Positions 1 to 9,908 of a stretch of DNA of 64,000 nucleotides are shown here, piece after piece. This stretch comes from Amyloporia xantha (lineage: Eukaryota; Basidiomycota; Agaricomycetes; Polyporales; Adustoporiaceae). Under the pieces are notes generated by a model that saw only the letters and a list, made by a program, of their open reading frames with translations, ran no database searches and was not told the DNA's origin. The position numbers and the translations under genes were made by a program. Numbering within the stretch: the stretch's first letter is position 1; each line of letters begins with the position of its first letter. Location of the stretch: positions 682,001 through 746,000 of the forward strand of contig JAYKKR010000018.1 in NCBI GenBank assembly GCA_036971615.1, written 5' to 3'.

Positions 1-134
1 CGGGCAACGCTCGCGGAGACGCACTCGTACGTTTATACTCTCTGTATACCCCTTCCGACCCGATAGATAGAGCAGGCAAATCGGCGGAGAGGAGCACTGC
101 GCGGGGGGAAGAAGAGAGGGGTAATCGCACCCGG

Positions 135-3100
135 GTGTCGTCGTCTCGTCTGGACAATTCGCACATATCATGTATCAGCAAGGATATTCAGTCTCAATGC
201 ATTTCTGTTTCCTCGTATTTGCCGCGCGAACCCAAGATGAATGAACGACCACCGGTGGTGCGAGCAGGGAAGAAGAGGATACACTTAACGCGGGAGGGAG
301 GACTTGTAGTGCCGGAAGGGAGCGGAAGGAGCGGGAAGGAAGGATTCTGGGTAGAAGAAGATGAGGTGGTACATGCGTACGCCTACAAGAAGGTAGCGAA
401 CAAGGTAAGGCCGGTGGCGACGACACTACCTGAAGAATTTCGAATCGTGCGAAGAGCGCCAGGGGACCCCCTGAGGAACCTACCGGAACTGCCTCGTCGG
501 CCGCCCGAGTTCCACCCGCAGGGGCGTTATACGGACGAGCGGAGGAAGGCGTTGGACGTAGGGGGAGGGGGATTCCTGTGGCCAGAGGAAGTGAAGTTGG
601 TGGACTTTTTAGTGGGACAGCACGAGCGGGTGTTCGCCTGGGACGAGACGGAGAAGGGAAGGTTCTCGGACGAATACTTCGACCTGGTCATGATTCCGAC
701 GGTGGAACACGTTCCGTGGGTGCTGAAGAACATCCCTATCCCGCCGGGAATCTTTGATCAGGTTGTACAAATCATCAAGGACAAGATCGCTTCAGGGGTG
801 TACGAGCCTTCGAACTCGTCGTACCGGTCCAGGTGGTTCTGCATGGTAAAGAAAGACGGGAAGTCCCTCCGGTTGGTGCACGATCTACAACCCCTAAACG
901 GCGTAGCTATCAAGGACGCGGCGGTTCCCCCACTGGTAGAACATTTGGCGGAGTCCTTTGGGGGAAGGGGATGTTATGGGATCCTGGACCTATACGTAGC
1001 TTTCGACCAGCGGACCCTGGACGCCCGGTCTCGGGACATCACCTCGTTCCAGACGCCGCTGGGGGCATTTCGGCTGACCTCGATTCCGATGGGGTATACC
1101 AATTCTGCGCAAATTATGCATGGGGATGTGACCTTCATCCTGCAGGACGAGATTCCGCATGTCACGGTCCCGTTCATCGACGACGTGCCAATTAAAGGGC
1201 CAAAGACCCGGTACGAGCTGGAAGGGGGGTATGAGACAATCGAGGGGAACCCAGGAATAAGGCGATTCGTGTGGGAACACCTACAGAACGTAAATCGGGT
1301 GTTGCAACAGATCGGGAACGTGGGAGGGACGTTCTCGGGGAAGAAGGCGTATTTGTGCGTTCCAGAGGTGGTGGTGGTAGGGCACCGATGCACGTACGAG
1401 GGGAGGGTCCCGGAGGAGTCCCGAGTGCAGAAGATCAAGGATTGGCCGCGGTGCGAGACGGTAACAAACGTGCGAGGATTTTTGGGGACCTGCGGGCTGG
1501 TGCGGATGTTCGTAAAGGACTTCGGAAAAATGGCGCGCCCACTCAACGACCTGCTTCGGAAGGGAGCCGACTTCGTATGGGAGGAGGTGCAGGAGGACGC
1601 TATGCGGAAGCTGAAGGACGCAGTAATCAACTCGCCCACGCTCGTCCTGATTGACTATGGGTCCGAACGGGAGGTGATTCTGGTGGTGGATTCATCGTGG
1701 ATCGGGGTGGGGTTCGTGATCTTACAGAAAGGGGAGGACGGGAAGAGAAGGCCAAACCGGTTCGGGTCCATAACGTGGAACGAACGCGAATCCCGATACT
1801 CGCAAGCCAAGCTGGAGCTGTTTGGGTTGTTCCGGGCGCTGCGAGCGTGCCGGATCTACATTATCGGAGTGAAGAAGCTGGTCGTCGAAGTCGACGCCAA
1901 ATATATTAAGGGGATGCTAAATAACCCAGACATCCAACCAAACGCCACTATCAACAGATGGATCGCTGGGATCCTCCTATTCGACTTCAAGCTGGTACAC
2001 GTGCCGGGGGAACGGCATGCGGGGGCGGATGGGCTTTCGCGGCGGGGGGCAGCAGAGGAAGACCCGGAAGAGGAAGATGACTTCGAAGAGTGGATTGACG
2101 AGGCCTACGCGTTCACCATGGAGGTCTTGAATACGCCGGGAGGGAAGAGGGACGAAGAGGGACTGATGGTGTGGTCGCTGGACGCGGGAGAGGGGGTAGA
2201 GATCCCAGAGGTCAGCAACGGAGGGGCGCGGGAGGAAAGGGTGCGGAAGGTAGACGAATTTTTACGAGACCCGAGGCGGCCGGAAGGAATGGACGAGAGG
2301 CAGTTCACCTCGTTCGTCCGTTACGCCAGCAAGTTCTTTGTCAAAGGGGGGAGGCTCTGGAAGAAAGATAAAGGAGGGAAGCACAAGGTGGTGGTGGAGA
2401 AAGGGAAACGGTACGGCCTGATGAAAGAGGCGCACGACTCCCTCGGGCACAAAGGGATCTTCACGGTGCGCGCCCGGCTCCTCGAACGATTCTGGTGGGT
2501 TAGTCTCGATCACGACGTAAAATGGTATGTGGGAAGCTGCCATGAGTGTCAGCTCCGCAAGGCGCACAAGTACCACATCCCACCGACGGTACCTATGCCG
2601 GGGGGGCTGTTTTCGAAGGTGCACATGGACTCGATGCACATGCCAACAGCATATGGGTACACACATATCGTCCAAGCGCGTTGTTCCCTGTCATCTTACC
2701 CAGAATGGCGGATGCTGCGGAAGGAGACAGGAGTGACGATTGGAAACTTCATCTACGAGGAGCTGCTGTGTCGGTGGGGAGCGGTGGAGGAGATTGTTAC
2801 GGATAACGGGACACCGTTTGTCGCGGCGTTGGAACACCTGCGGGAACGGTACAAAATCAACCATATTCGAATATCAGCGTACAACTCACAGGCGAACGGG
2901 ATCGTGGAGCGGAGGCACCGGGACGTACGGGAAGCAGCTGTTAAGCTTTGCGGAGGGAACGAGAAGGGGTGGCCTAAGGTGATGCATGCTGTGTTTTGGG
3001 CGGAACGGGTGACGATTCAGAAATCGACGGGCACTTCGCCTTTCTTTATCGCGCACGGGATTGAACCAGTTTTCCCTTTCGACCTGGCGGAAGCTACTTA

Positions 3101-3212
3101 CTTGGTGCCGCCCGACCGGAAGGAGATCAGCGAAGTGGACCTACTTGAAATCCGGGGCGCCAGCTGCTCAAACGGGCGGAGGATTTGCAGGACGTACGGC
3201 GGAGGGTGCTAG
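135..3212 (+). CDS. pol: Ty3/gypsy Pol: reverse transcriptase, RNase H, integrase (frameshifted near 3154)
   Basis: Pol polyprotein of a Ty3/gypsy retrotransposon; it copies element RNA into DNA and integrates it. Residue numbers count from the GTG at 135; the first ATG is at 237, and the true start may lie further upstream. The RT domain spans about residues 190-460, with catalytic D285 and FIDD at 347-350. RNase H spans about 510-640, with D519, E561, D587 and D632. The integrase zinc finger has H767, H772, C802 and C805; the integrase core triad is D832, D890 and E925. All catalytic residues are present. The frame ends early at 3212. The expected integrase C-terminus continues in the frame one base back, so one base appears to be missing at the GGGG run 3154-3157. 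No aspartic protease is seen, and none lies in the 134 nt upstream. Confidence 0.93.
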   Translation: MSSSRLDNSHISCISKDIQSQCISVSSYLPREPKMNERPPVVRAGKKRIHLTREGGLVVPEGSGRSGKEGFWVEEDEVVHAYAYKKVANKVRPVATTLPEEFRIVRRAPGDPLRNLPELPRRPPEFHPQGRYTDERRKALDVGGGGFLWPEEVKLVDFLVGQHERVFAWDETEKGRFSDEYFDLVMIPTVEHVPWVLKNIPIPPGIFDQVVQIIKDKIASGVYEPSNSSYRSRWFCMVKKDGKSLRLVHDLQPLNGVAIKDAAVPPLVEHLAESFGGRGCYGILDLYVAFDQRTLDARSRDITSFQTPLGAFRLTSIPMGYTNSAQIMHGDVTFILQDEIPHVTVPFIDDVPIKGPKTRYELEGGYETIEGNPGIRRFVWEHLQNVNRVLQQIGNVGGTFSGKKAYLCVPEVVVVGHRCTYEGRVPEESRVQKIKDWPRCETVTNVRGFLGTCGLVRMFVKDFGKMARPLNDLLRKGADFVWEEVQEDAMRKLKDAVINSPTLVLIDYGSEREVILVVDSSWIGVGFVILQKGEDGKRRPNRFGSITWNERESRYSQAKLELFGLFRALRACRIYIIGVKKLVVEVDAKYIKGMLNNPDIQPNATINRWIAGILLFDFKLVHVPGERHAGADGLSRRGAAEEDPEEEDDFEEWIDEAYAFTMEVLNTPGGKRDEEGLMVWSLDAGEGVEIPEVSNGGAREERVRKVDEFLRDPRRPEGMDERQFTSFVRYASKFFVKGGRLWKKDKGGKHKVVVEKGKRYGLMKEAHDSLGHKGIFTVRARLLERFWWVSLDHDVKWYVGSCHECQLRKAHKYHIPPTVPMPGGLFSKVHMDSMHMPTAYGYTHIVQARCSLSSYPEWRMLRKETGVTIGNFIYEELLCRWGAVEEIVTDNGTPFVAALEHLRERYKINHIRISAYNSQANGIVERRHRDVREAAVKLCGGNEKGWPKVMHAVFWAERVTIQKSTGTSPFFIAHGIEPVFPFDLAEATYLVPPDRKEISEVDLLEIRGASCSNGRRICRTYGGGC

Positions 3213-4051
3213 CGGCTCGATACGCATCGGTCAAGGATTTTGAGCGGCGGTTCGCACGGACGATCAAGGATTTTGTGTTCGCAGCGGGGGATCTGGTGCT
3301 GGTGCGGAACTCACAGATCGAGACGGAGCATAGCAGGAAGTCAAAACCCCGGTATTTCGGGCCTATGATTGTCATACGGCGTACAAAAGGAGGAGCCTAC
3401 ATACTCGCGGAACTAACAGGAGCGGTGTCAAGACTACGGTACGCAGCGTTCCGTGTGGTACCGTATAAGGCGCGAAAGGAGGTTGCACTAGACGTGCGCA
3501 AGATCGTCGAAGAAGCGGAAGAAGCGCAAAAGGGGGTATTAGACGAAATGGAAGTAGGGGATGAAGAGGTGGGTCGGGAAAGCGAGCAAAAGAGTTATGG
3601 GGAGGAGGCGGAAGGGGAGGGATCGAGCGGGGAGGAAGGATCTGACGATGGGGGGAAGAGTAGGGAACGGAAGGAGGGTCGGGGAAGGGAAGCGGGCTTC
3701 CAGGGCGAGGACGCGGCGGAGAAGGGACTGGATGACGGTGTTGTGGGTAGAGAGGGAGAAGGCGGCTCGATCGAACCCGTGGGCGACCTGGTCTTGGAGG
3801 ATACGCAAGGCAGACGAGGAATCGCGGGCACGCGCGTGGACCTCGGCACGAAGAAGAGATATGGACGTACCCAGCGCGGAAGAAAGGGCCGTGTCTTGGA
3901 GAGACAAACGGTGATCTACTTCCGCGAGGATCTCGAGGGCCCGGGCAATGACGTCAGAGCGCAGCGGGTCCATTTGCACTTGAAGGATCTGAGCGAGAGC
4001 GGGTTCGAGTTGGTCGAGGCGCGCTTGGAGTTGGGCGTTTTGGAGTTCTAA
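3185..4051 (+). CDS. Pol C-terminal segment: integrase C-terminal domain plus charged tail
   Basis: This frame continues Pol after the apparent one-base loss at 3154-3157; in-frame similarity begins about 3155, upstream of the TTG at 3185. Roughly the first 95 residues look like the integrase C-terminal SH3-like domain, with a GDLVLVRNSQIE strand, a KPRYFGPMIV strand and a basic helix before them. The next 190 residues are acidic and low in complexity, with no chromodomain visible. That tail is antisense to gene C, and its odd composition may be a by-product of the opposite strand's coding constraint. Whether the whole tail is translated is uncertain. Confidence 0.7.
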   Translation: MQDVRRRVLAARYASVKDFERRFARTIKDFVFAAGDLVLVRNSQIETEHSRKSKPRYFGPMIVIRRTKGGAYILAELTGAVSRLRYAAFRVVPYKARKEVALDVRKIVEEAEEAQKGVLDEMEVGDEEVGRESEQKSYGEEAEGEGSSGEEGSDDGGKSRERKEGRGREAGFQGEDAAEKGLDDGVVGREGEGGSIEPVGDLVLEDTQGRRGIAGTRVDLGTKKRYGRTQRGRKGRVLERQTVIYFREDLEGPGNDVRAQRVHLHLKDLSESGFELVEARLELGVLEF

Positions 4052-4392
4052 GGCGGTCAGGTGGACGGGGACCGGCGGCGGATGCGGGAGGTAGCGCAGG
4101 CGGAAGGAATCCACCACAGCGCGGCGGGCAAGGACATCGATCCCGGGGGCAGGCTCCGACGGGGACGAAGGATCATAGTCCTCTGGGAGTGTGGAATGAA
4201 GGATGGCCTAGACGGGAGTTCGGGGACAAGAAATGGTGTGGGCGGAAGGGGAGCACGTACCTCGGCGGTGTCTACGGCGTGGACCCACGCGATGCACGCG
4301 GCTGGTTCGGAAGGGATAGAGGTGTCGCAGAGGACCTGCAGGTACCTTTCGCGGGCCTCCTCAGGAGAAAGCACCGGGGGCGTCGTGCTCAT
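3539..4392 (-). CDS. Antisense gene C: 257-aa coiled-coil protein of unknown function
   Basis: Two exons, 4392-4261 and 4180-3539, with an 80-nt intron (GTACGT donor, AG acceptor, phase 0 to phase 0) give a 257-residue protein. The splice rescues an otherwise interrupted frame and joins codons exactly, which supports a real gene. Exon 1 (44 aa) ends with a PAACIAWVHAV motif close to the donor; genes A and B have a comparable Trp-rich motif at the same place. Residues from about 80 to 190 form a helical, Leu/Ala/Gln-rich stretch consistent with a coiled coil. The C-terminus is rich in Pro, Leu and Phe and could be a hydrophobic tail. The 3' half overlaps the Pol tail on the other strand by 513 nt. 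I do not recognise the family; a Gag-like or accessory role is only a guess. Confidence 0.6.
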
Positions 4393-4697
4393 GAGACTGG
4401 GCGGGAGGTCAAGGGGTGAGGTGGAGAACTCGTGGAATTTGGCGATGGGCGGCGGTAGTTATACGAGGGGGCGCAACACGCGCTTGCCGCGAGGCGGCTT
4501 CTACGCAGAACGCGCGCGGAGGCACGCAGCAGGGGCACACGGGACGGAAGGGGGCTGTGGAACGAGAAACTGACTTGCATTGATTTTAGCTGATCAACGG
4601 CGGGCGGCGGCGCGTACATACAAGGACTACGGTACAAAGGGAGACCAAACGCTACTTCAACGACAAGAATATTGGTACATTTCGTACACTACGCGAA
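4393..4697. other. Spacer between antisense genes B and C
   Basis: 305 nt between the stop of gene B and the ATG of gene C. It would have to hold the terminator of B and the promoter of C. No TATA-like box or other motif stands out, and the translations of this interval look like shadows. Confidence 0.3.
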
Positions 4698-6486
4698 TCA
4701 AGGGGGGAGTCCCGCGCTACGTCTCGCGGCCTTTCCCTTTGGACGCCCAGTGAGGTCCAACATGTCCTCGTCGGTGGGCGACAGCGGCGGAAGCGTTGGG
4801 GACTCGAGCTCAGCGGCAAGCAGCTCAGCGACGGCGTCGTCGCTGTCGGGAGCGGGGTTGGGAGCGGGGCCGCTGGACGAGCCTTCGATGAAGTCGGGGG
4901 CGGGGCTGTCGGAGCGAACGGGGGCGGGCGTATGGTCGGGGTAGTCGGGAATTCCGAACTGCTCTGCGTACCCGAGGTCCCGCGCTCGATCGGCCATCTG
5001 AAAGAGGAAGTCGGTGGTCGCCGCTAATCGAGCGACGAGCCACATCTCGAGCTCGGTCTGCGGCTCGCATGGGGGATCCGCGGCGACGTCCAAGAGGTCG
5101 AGATTGCGGGGGCGACAAATGAGGGCGGGGGGAGACCGAAGGGGAAGGGGAGAGAAGGCCGGATGGAGGCTGGAGGGTTCCCATGGGAAGGCATCCGGGT
5201 GCTCGGGCGTCATGGGTAGGAACAGAGGTTCCTCAGCGGGCCGAGGGGGTGTGGATGGCCGGGGAGAGGGCGTAGCGGGTGCAGGGGCAGGGGACGTGAT
5301 GGGTGGACGGATGGTGGTAGCGCGCGGACGGGGCGGGATGAGGACGACGGGACGGGCGCGGTTGGTGAGCGGGAATTCGGGAGGGTATGGCGGCTCGTCG
5401 TCGTCCTCGTCAGATTGCGGGCCGACGAACTCGATGTGCTCTGGGGAAGTGGAATGAAACGTACCTGCGGGAGGAAGAGCGGGGGAAGGACTTACGATTG
5501 GCGGGGGGATCGTCGCGGATGGTGCACTTCGCCCGCGCGATCATGCACGACTCGCAAACATGGCGGCGAGTGCCGTCTCCCGCGCAGCGATACCCCTTCT
5601 TGGTGCAGTACGCACACGGGGGTGGTTGAGGTATACGGTGGGACCTCGCCGATCGCGGTTCGGGCGATCAGCGAGGCTCTTTTGGCGTTGGCGGCGGTGG
5701 CGAGACGAGGGGGAACCTTGATAGAAAGGCGGGGGGCCTTGGGAGGTTTCGGGGCGGCCGTTCTACCTTTCGTCTGTCGCTTCCTCCCACCCACGGTGCG
5801 CGGAGGCGGCGGGGACGGCGGGACAAGGTCGGACGAGGGATCTGCTGTCCTCCCCCTCGTCTTCCTCCAACTCCACGGTCGACGGCGTTAGCGGCACGCT
5901 TCCGCCCGAAGAGGCGTTGCGACTTACTTCGTCCGTTTCTGACGGGGAGGTGTAGCGGGAGCCCGAGGCGGACGTATCGGCGTCGGTAGGAGGGAATGGA
6001 GCCGGGGGCCAGAGGTTGTGGAGGGTGCGGGCGTGGCGATTCCAGGTAAAATTTTGCGTGCCGGCGAGGAAGGTGGCGTTGTGGGCGGGGGAGAGGCGCT
6101 GCAAGAGGGTGTCGTAGTACCGATCCGCGACAGGAAACTCGTCGCGGTAGGCCATGAGGCGGCCGCGCGTGGTCGCGAGCCAGGTTTGTAGCTCCATAGC
6201 GGGGCGCTGCGCGGCGTCGTTTCGTGGCTGGCCACCGCATGGGCCGCCGCTAGCGCCACCTAGCAGGGATGTTTACAGTTAGGAAGCGACGGCGCACAGG
6301 GAATCGCGAACGGGACACTCACCCAGGCCTGGCCCACCGAGTTCACCCATCGAAGCCACTCCTGGAGGTCCCGCGGCGAGGGTCGTCGCCGAGCTCTGGT
6401 TCCGCGCCCCGTAGCGTGTCGAGTTGCTGTTCGATGGTGGGGATGGCGCGGCGGGCGGACGGGGGCGTAGTGAGGTCGACAGGCAT
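4698..6486 (-). CDS. Antisense gene B: 556-aa protein with Zn2Cys6-like cysteine cluster
   Basis: Model: exons 6486-6323, 6259-5496 and 5440-4698; introns of 63 nt (GTGAGT...CTAG) and 55 nt (GTAAGT...CCAG). Exon 1 carries an LQEWLRWVNSVGQAW motif directly before the donor, resembling genes A and C. A basic stretch rich in Lys, Arg and Pro (about 5800-5690) precedes a cysteine cluster at 5627-5533 with spacing CX2CX6CX9CX2CX6C, the spacing of fungal Zn2Cys6 (Gal4-type) fingers. The third exon is acidic and Pro-rich. Reading it through requires four one-base corrections: missing bases near 6370-6372 and 6201-6204, extra bases in the five-base runs 5852-5856 and 5618-5622. Net change is zero, giving 556 residues. 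It may bind DNA or RNA; a Gag-like nucleic-acid role and a transcription-factor role are both open. Either the gene is broken or the sequence has homopolymer errors. Confidence 0.58.
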
Positions 6487-6776
6487 GGTGGTGGAGGGAG
6501 CGATTGGAGGTGGGGAAGAGAGCTGGGGAGGAAGTGGGCGAAGTCGGAGGGAAGGAGGGGATGTTGGGAATGAGGACGCGGGTGCCGTGCTCCTCGTTTG
6601 GCGACCTCTGCGGGACGAGCGGGATGCGCGGCAAGGGCGCCTCGAGGTGGGCGCGTGCCCCAGCGCTATCGATCTTAACGCGATCGCGGCCCGATCGCGT
6701 GCATCTGCGATGATCGGACGGCCTGAAGGCTCGGGGATTTGCTCGGGGATTAGGACGGCGGACCGACCGAGGACGG

Positions 6777-7776
6777 TCAGAATTTAAGTGGGTAGGGGTG
6801 TAAGGAATGGGTACGCGCTACCCTATGAACGGACGGTAGGGCAGGACGAGACAGCGGAACGAAGGAGAGGTGATCACGCGGGACAAGGGAGCTCGGCGGA
6901 AGCAAGCATCGCATTCGAACGGAACGGCTACAAGACGGAGCATGGCATTCGAATGGAACGACTACAGGACTGAACGCTAATCTACGGTCGACAAGTCGAT
7001 GGGAGCTGTCGGGCCCTTCCCCGCCGACGTCAGAGAACGAGCGGTGGCGCGGGGGACGATAAATAGTCTCCCGGTGGTAACGGAAATCCTCCTCCGCAGG
7101 GGTACGGGCCCGCGAGGGACCTCCCTCCCGACGTCCTCCCCTTCCTCCCAGAGCATGAGCGGCGACACGGATCGAGTGCTCTAAGTCTTCGAAAGCCCGC
7201 GGATAGGGACGCATACGGTCCAGAGTGTCCGAGAACTGGCGGGCGATAAGTTCGAGCCGTTCCAAAGCCTCATCGGTACGTTCCTCGGTGACGCGGGGAG
7301 GGGTCCAGAAGGCTTCTTCCGTGTACAACGGGAGGGGAGGCGGAGTGCCAGCTTCGTCCCGCTGCGCATTAGAGCGGACCTCGTCGGGGCTCCAGGCGAT
7401 CCCAGGATAAGGGACTGCACCGCGATGGCTCAGGGAGGAGCGGAAGATCAAGTCGATGTAGTGGACGAGCTCGCGGAGGGTGACGAAGGCAGTGAGCGGA
7501 GGGAGCGTGAGGTTCCCGCGGCTATGGCTTGGGCTCGAGCCTCATAGGCGAGGCGCTGCGGGACGGGACGTGAGGGGAAGGAAAGAGAAGTAAAGGAGAA
7601 GGTGGACAGACCAGCAGCCAGCGCACTCCGTGGGCCCAGGCAAGCCAAGCAGCCGGATCGGAAGGGCGGAATGAAGGCTCAACAACGCATTCAGCGCGAA
7701 GCACGTCTACGAGGAGGAGGTAGCGGCGGACGTGGAGGGAACCGATGGGGTCGGTGGGTTCGGCGGGCTCAGACAT
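6777..7776 (-). CDS. Antisense gene A: about 314-aa protein of unknown function
   Basis: Exon 1 is 7776-7612 (55 codons), followed by a 56-nt intron (GTCTGT...GCAG) and exon 2 from 7555 to the stop at 6777. Exon 1 ends with PAAWLAWAHGVRWLL right at the donor, matching the position of similar motifs in genes B and C. Exon 2 opens with RLAYEARAQAIAAG and then needs one missing base at the GGG run (7515-7517 on the + strand) to continue into a long helical segment (about 7450-7150). The last 80 residues are Pro/Arg/Ser-rich and less convincing. No known domain was recognised. The shared exon-1 plan suggests that A, B and C descend from one ancestral gene, but similarity outside that motif is weak. 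Confidence 0.5.
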
Positions 7777-8087
7777 GGCGAATGAGGCGAAGGGAGGGAA
7801 GAGCGCGCGGAAGGAGGATAAGTGAGTCAGGGGAAGAGTCGGAGGGGAGGCAGCGGGAGGTAGCGGGAGGAAGCGGGAGGGAGAGTGACGTGGCAGCGCA
7901 CGCGGGACGAGGTATATAGGAGGAAGGGGGACGAGGCGGAAGGGGCATCTACCATCTGGTACGAGCTGCGACTGGGATTTTGACTTTCACGCGACCGGGT
8001 TTTCTTGCTCAGCGGAGCTACACTGCGTTTTACTTCTACAAGAGGGCGAGCAAGCGGCTTGACCCATTTTACTGCGATTCGGGATAT
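7777..8087. other. Junction between the gypsy/antisense block and the gag fragment
   Basis: 311 nt without a supportable gene. It contains GGGAGGTAGCGGGAGG-type purine-rich repeats near 7850-7890. It should include the promoter of gene A and, if the gypsy element ends here, its right LTR edge, but no TG...CA termini or target duplication could be assigned. Confidence 0.3.
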
Positions 8088-9908
8088 CTACTGCGTACTT
8101 AGGACTGCGACTGCGACTTGCCTGGGATAGCACACATAGAGCGCCCCCATATACCTACGAGTCTCTAGCTCAATCAATTCTTTTCTCTCTTGCTCATCCT
8201 CCGTGCCAGACGCTGCGAACGTCTTCACTCCTCTTCCCCTTCGACTCATTGATCTGTTCCTTCCAGGTGTGCTTATCGCACAGCGGGAGGAGCACCAAGC
8301 CTTACAACGTAGCGTATTAAAATAATCCAGCAATTTTTGCAGCCAGACCTCGAACGCGTCGAGGTCATCCGTGCCATCATATGATGATGGAAAGGGCGGC
8401 TTTGCCATGCGAAGGTATTCAGGCGGACCCAACGTTGGGTCTGCCGATACTGCCTCGTATATCATTCTGCGCGTCCGCTCAATGGCGGCTTCGTAGGCGA
8501 GTTGTTCGCCAGGCATAGTGCTCCCAGCCCTAGGCTGGGATGGCGCAACGCTACCGAACCGGGGGCCCAGATTCGGAAGGCCTGAGTTTGGTCCGAATGA
8601 TACATTGCGGGACGCCCCCATGCTGGGCGAACCTCCACCACTCCTAAGGGGATCGTTGGATGATCCCCTCGTCGCCCTAGACAGGAGGATGGGGCTGTGA
8701 CTCGTCCGTGAGGACGGGCCACTTCGTGAGGATGAATGGGACCCGGGGGGGTTCCCGCCCGGGGGGCCGCCAGGCGGTCCTCCAGGGGGGCCTCCAGGGG
8801 GCCCTCCATGCGGGGGCCCCACAGGTGGTCCTATCGAGCTAGGAGGGCCACTTCCTGTTGGTGGGCCTCGTCCGCCGGGTGGTCCACCTAAGGGTGGACC
8901 ACCTCCGCCGCCGCTGCTACTGGAGCTATCGCTCGGTTCGCTTGACGGTGGCGGATACCCTGGCGGTGGTGGTGATCGCCCGGATCGTGATCGCTCTTGC
9001 GATTCACGCAGCCGTGCTTCTGCGGTCGCGCCGTAGCGTCGGATTCGTCGTTGAGCGGCGAGTTGTCGCTCGTAAGACGCGTCTGATTCGCCAAACTGCT
9101 GTGGCGCGGCCATACCAACAATTGCTGCTTCAATTGTTGGGTCGCGTTGCGGACCGATACCAGGACTGCTCGACCCTGCAGTGGGTTGATCCGTCCGTGG
9201 CGCAGCTTCGCTCCGGTGAACCTCATTATTCAACTGCTCCGGGGTTCCTTGGAGTCGCGAAGCGGCTCCGTCCCCGCGTTGGGTACTCGTAGTGGTACCC
9301 TCCGGCTCGTCCATCAGCAATCGAATAGCCTCTGTCTCGATGTGTGCGATCCGGGCGCACATCACGACAAGCTCGTGGTTTGTGCGCTGGGTCGCCGCAT
9401 CAAGTTCCCGCCGACTACGGGCGAAAGTTTCTTGCAGACGTGTACGCAGCGATTCACTGCGTGCACTGCGTGAGGACGTCCTCGAAGGTACCCTCGGGAG
9501 TTCTCGCCCCACTCCAGCCGTCAAGCTGGGGATGGGTGAGAGCGGGGATGAAGGGAGGTCCTCGGGATCCCTTTCCAGTTCCCTTATCTCTACTGCCGGC
9601 GCTATGTATGACAGCGCATCGTCCTCAATGGCCGCTGGCGCTGCCGATGGGGAACGATCTGCCGGATTCGGAGAATCCAGTGCTACTGTGGGTCCACCCG
9701 AGGGTTGGACCACCTGTTCAATAGCATTTTGTCCAGATGCGATTGGACCGGGCGGAGCTAAACCTCCATCTGATCCTGCATCACTCACACGAGCTCTCCA
9801 CGACATGATTCGTGCAGAGGGCGATGGCGCACCGACCGCAATGGTCGGTTCGCTTGTCGCCTGCCGTGCTTCTCGAGCTGTAACGCTGCGAGTTTTTCGT
9901 TTGGCCAT
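8088..9908 (-). pseudogene. gag: Truncated Gag of a second Ty3/gypsy-type LTR retrotransposon
   Basis: A 606-residue open frame on the minus strand. The N-terminal 300 residues are Ser/Pro/Glu-rich; a helical segment at about 170-215 follows an Arg-rich stretch. Residues about 310-400 form a Gly-Pro-rich linker with GGPPGG repeats. At about residues 505-530 comes a typical Gag capsid entry: a KPPFPSSYDGTDDLDAFE segment followed by WLQKLLDYF. After that the capsid core and the zinc knuckle are absent and replaced by about 75 unrelated residues ending at 8088. No pol follows. This is therefore a 5' remnant of an element on the opposite strand to the pol at 135. It remains open over 1.8 kb, so truncation may be fairly recent or the frame may be maintained by chance. 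Confidence 0.75.

Larger units (their letters stand above)
1..7780 (+). mobile_element. Ty3/gypsy LTR retroelement with three antisense genes (left part missing)
   Basis: The pol gene on the + strand identifies a Ty3/gypsy element that begins left of the window; gag, protease and the 5' LTR are not visible. Three minus-strand genes (3539-4392, 4698-6486, 6777-7776) lie downstream of pol. The first overlaps pol's 3' end by about 510 nt, which suggests, but does not prove, that they belong to the element. The right boundary is a guess, because no LTR pair can be defined with only one end in view. G+C content is high throughout this block and falls sharply after about 9.9 kb. Confidence 0.6.

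Noticed and set aside
974..1639. Long minus-strand open frame (221 codons) inside pol
   Set aside because: It is antisense to the RT domain, has no recognisable motif and no supporting splice sites; a shadow of a G+C-rich coding region.
3153..3160. Programmed -1 frameshift within pol
   Set aside because: Its position inside the integrase, not at a gag-pol border, and the many other single-base shifts at G/C runs make a missing base more likely.
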